Assembly: GCA_910587655.1 (NCBI GenBank) | Contig: CAJUND010000027.1 | Span: forward strand, 1-44,061 | Source of the DNA: an uncultured Agathobacter sp. | Lineage (GTDB): Bacteria; Bacillota; Clostridia; Lachnospirales; Lachnospiraceae | Length of the DNA stretch: 44,061 bases | Direction of reading: 5' to 3' | In this document: one piece after another, positions 43,223 through 44,061 of the stretch | Position numbering within the stretch: the first letter of the stretch is position 1 | Layout of the letters: the number at the start of each line of letters is the position of its first letter | Made by a program: the position numbers and the translations under genes | The notes under the pieces: generated by a model | What the model was told of the DNA's origin: nothing | The model's database searches: none | What the model saw: the letters and a program-made list of their open reading frames with translations, nothing else

Positions 43223-43325
43223 AAATACAGATAAGGGCAGCACCACAGTGTGGCTGCCCTTATAATAGATACAATCGTTAAAATCATCTGACGCAAACTG
43301 CCGCGTGCCATACAACCATGGCAGG
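43223..43325 (+). repeat. duplicated two-hairpin element E, copy 2
   Basis: Second copy of the element at 37179. Hairpin 1 is AAGGGCAGC/GCTGCCCTT with a loop different from copy 1; then GACGCAAACTGCC; then hairpin 2 CTGCC/GGCAG. It lies 31 bp after paralogue B and 21 bp beyond the end of the convergent XRE gene. Confidence 0.65.
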
Positions 43326-43345
43326 CCGCATAACTGTTCCGGAAA

Positions 43346-43675
43346 TTACGGGGACCGGTTTTCCTCCACAAAAACATTTACAATTTTCCGGATGCGCCCA
43401 AGGTCTTTCGGACTGCACAGCTGGAGACTGTCTGCAATATCCTCCGGCAAATTTCCTGCATGGATACTGCCAAGCAGCAGGTAATCCGGTGTGACATCTA
43501 GCGCACCGCAGATATCTGCAAATAAACGGATGCTTGGATTCTGCGTTCCGGTTTCAATTCCGGAAAGGTGGTTGGGTGATATGCCGAGGGTTTCTGCAAG
43601 CGTTTCCTGCGTAATGCCGAGTTCCTTACGGCGAAGTCTGATTCTGCATCCCATTTCCGTAAATTCTTTTTTCAT
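43346..43675 (-). CDS. XRE-family transcriptional regulator
   Basis: This 109-aa regulator has a complete Cro/C1-type helix-turn-helix in its N-terminal half (LRRKELGITQETLAETLG, then SPNHLSGIETGTQNPS). The C-terminal ~45 residues are a short helical tail. CGGAGG site before ATG 43675. It lies between element E2 and promoter copy 3, where the corresponding first copy (E1 to promoter copy 2) has no gene, so it was inserted here or lost there. It may regulate this cluster. Confidence 0.9.
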   Translation of the reverse strand: MKKEFTEMGCRIRLRRKELGITQETLAETLGISPNHLSGIETGTQNPSIRLFADICGALDVTPDYLLLGSIHAGNLPEDIADSLQLCSPKDLGRIRKIVNVFVEENRSP

Positions 43676-43756
43676 GATTCTGTCCTCCGTTTGTCTATTT
43701 TACAATTAAATTATATAAGCCGGCAGGGAGCTGGAAAAAGAACAGAACACAGTAGA

Positions 43757-43887
43757 TGACAAAACGGGGCAGTAAAATCACGAAAAAATACGAAAATATG
43801 CCCGTTTAGGAAGGAATACGCCCGTTTAGGGAATTATAGGTTGTAAAAAATGTAAACGGAGAATAGACTGCTAATATAACAGCAGTC
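43757..43887 (+). promoter_or_regulatory. LytTR-type direct-repeat promoter, copy 3
   Basis: Direct repeats CCCGTTTAG at 43801 and 43821, then TTGTAA (43841), 17 bp, TAGACT (43864), followed by the same ACTGC/GCAGT dyad and T tract (loop one base shorter). It shares with copy 2 the upstream GATGACAAA and A-rich block. Its gene would lie beyond the window. Confidence 0.6.
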
Positions 43888-43954
43888 TTTTTTATTTAAT
43901 TAGAAAATGTGCAGAATACGCACACAAATCCTATAATGCAACAGTTAAAAATAT

Positions 43955-43984
43955 TTACGAAACGTTGTAAAAAATAAGTATAAT
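43955..43984 (+). promoter_or_regulatory. candidate second promoter at the window end
   Basis: TTACGA, 18 bp, then perfect TATAAT in an AT-rich stretch downstream of promoter copy 3. The remaining 43985-44061 is AT-rich with no start codon and site that I can support. Confidence 0.35.
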
Positions 43985-44061
43985 ATAAAATACAAAAAAT
44001 ATTTAGAAAAGTCCAGCTAATAAATGTCAATAGAAAAATGAAAAATATTTTATCCTAAAAA

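Noticed and set aside
36156..43887. The three repeated blocks as a CRISPR array or transposon ends
   Set aside because: The copies are kilobases apart, lie in the same orientation before genes, have no spacer pattern, no target-site duplications and no transposase. Promoter geometry explains them better.
1..44061. tRNA or rRNA genes, insertion sequences, prophage structural genes
   Set aside because: I looked for tRNA cloverleaf ends, rRNA core sequences and transposase or integrase motifs and saw none. A covariance-model scan would be needed to exclude small RNAs.

Overview
The window looks like chromosomal DNA of an anaerobic, plant-polysaccharide-degrading Firmicute, most likely a gut or rumen Lachnospiraceae. 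The grounds are strong AGGAGG-type ribosome binding sites, moderate GC, lipoprotein signal peptides, a YesM-type kinase, an xyloglucan-type glycosidase set, and split transketolase with a small FSA-type transaldolase. The family assignment is inferred from protein motifs only.

Layout. (1) 1-6.9 kb is a defence region. It holds an FRG-domain protein, an unrecognised 449-aa protein, the type I restriction subunit HsdR, and a NERD-HRDC protein. HsdM and HsdS are not in the window and would have to lie upstream. The FRG protein ends in a tail that resembles the C-terminus of HsdR. (2) 7-10.8 kb holds a lipoprotein, a small unknown, a DUF1848 protein, an alpha/beta hydrolase and an SPL-like radical SAM protein. 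(3) 10.8-15.3 kb holds an AraC regulator divergent from a secreted GH53 galactanase, then two tiny ORFs and a protein with a degenerate ThyX-like pattern. (4) 15.3-19.2 kb (minus strand) holds a heterodimeric ABC exporter behind a 35-codon leader ORF and an intrinsic terminator, the layout of ribosome-mediated attenuation as in bmrB-bmrCD. (5) 19.3-36.1 kb is a xyloglucan/pentose region. It holds a secreted GH5-CBM_X2-CBM46 enzyme, an orphan solute-binding lipoprotein, an orphan YesM-like kinase, then an operon of GH31, GH3, GH42, xylulokinase, a FucI/AraA-superfamily isomerase, FSA/transaldolase and split transketolase. GH31 has an apparent in-frame internal deletion. GH3 is broken by a frameshift and a large internal deletion, so the locus is partly decayed or mis-assembled.

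(6) 36.1-44.1 kb holds exported and membrane proteins: a membrane-anchored unknown, a 1247-aa secreted protein with two CBM2-like modules and two separate His-Gly/Cys caspase-fold-like (clan CD) motif pairs, two tandem paralogous membrane proteins, and an XRE regulator. Three near-identical promoter elements lie in this region. Each has two CCCGTTYAG direct repeats 20 bp apart, followed by a TTGWAW-N17-TAGACT promoter, which is the geometry of LytTR-regulated promoters. A second duplicated element (two hairpins) follows two of the genes. Together this suggests a co-regulated surface or antagonism system, with the 1247-aa protein as effector and the membrane paralogues as possible partners or immunity proteins. 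This is the best candidate for an undescribed system here, along with the FRG-HsdR-tail arrangement.
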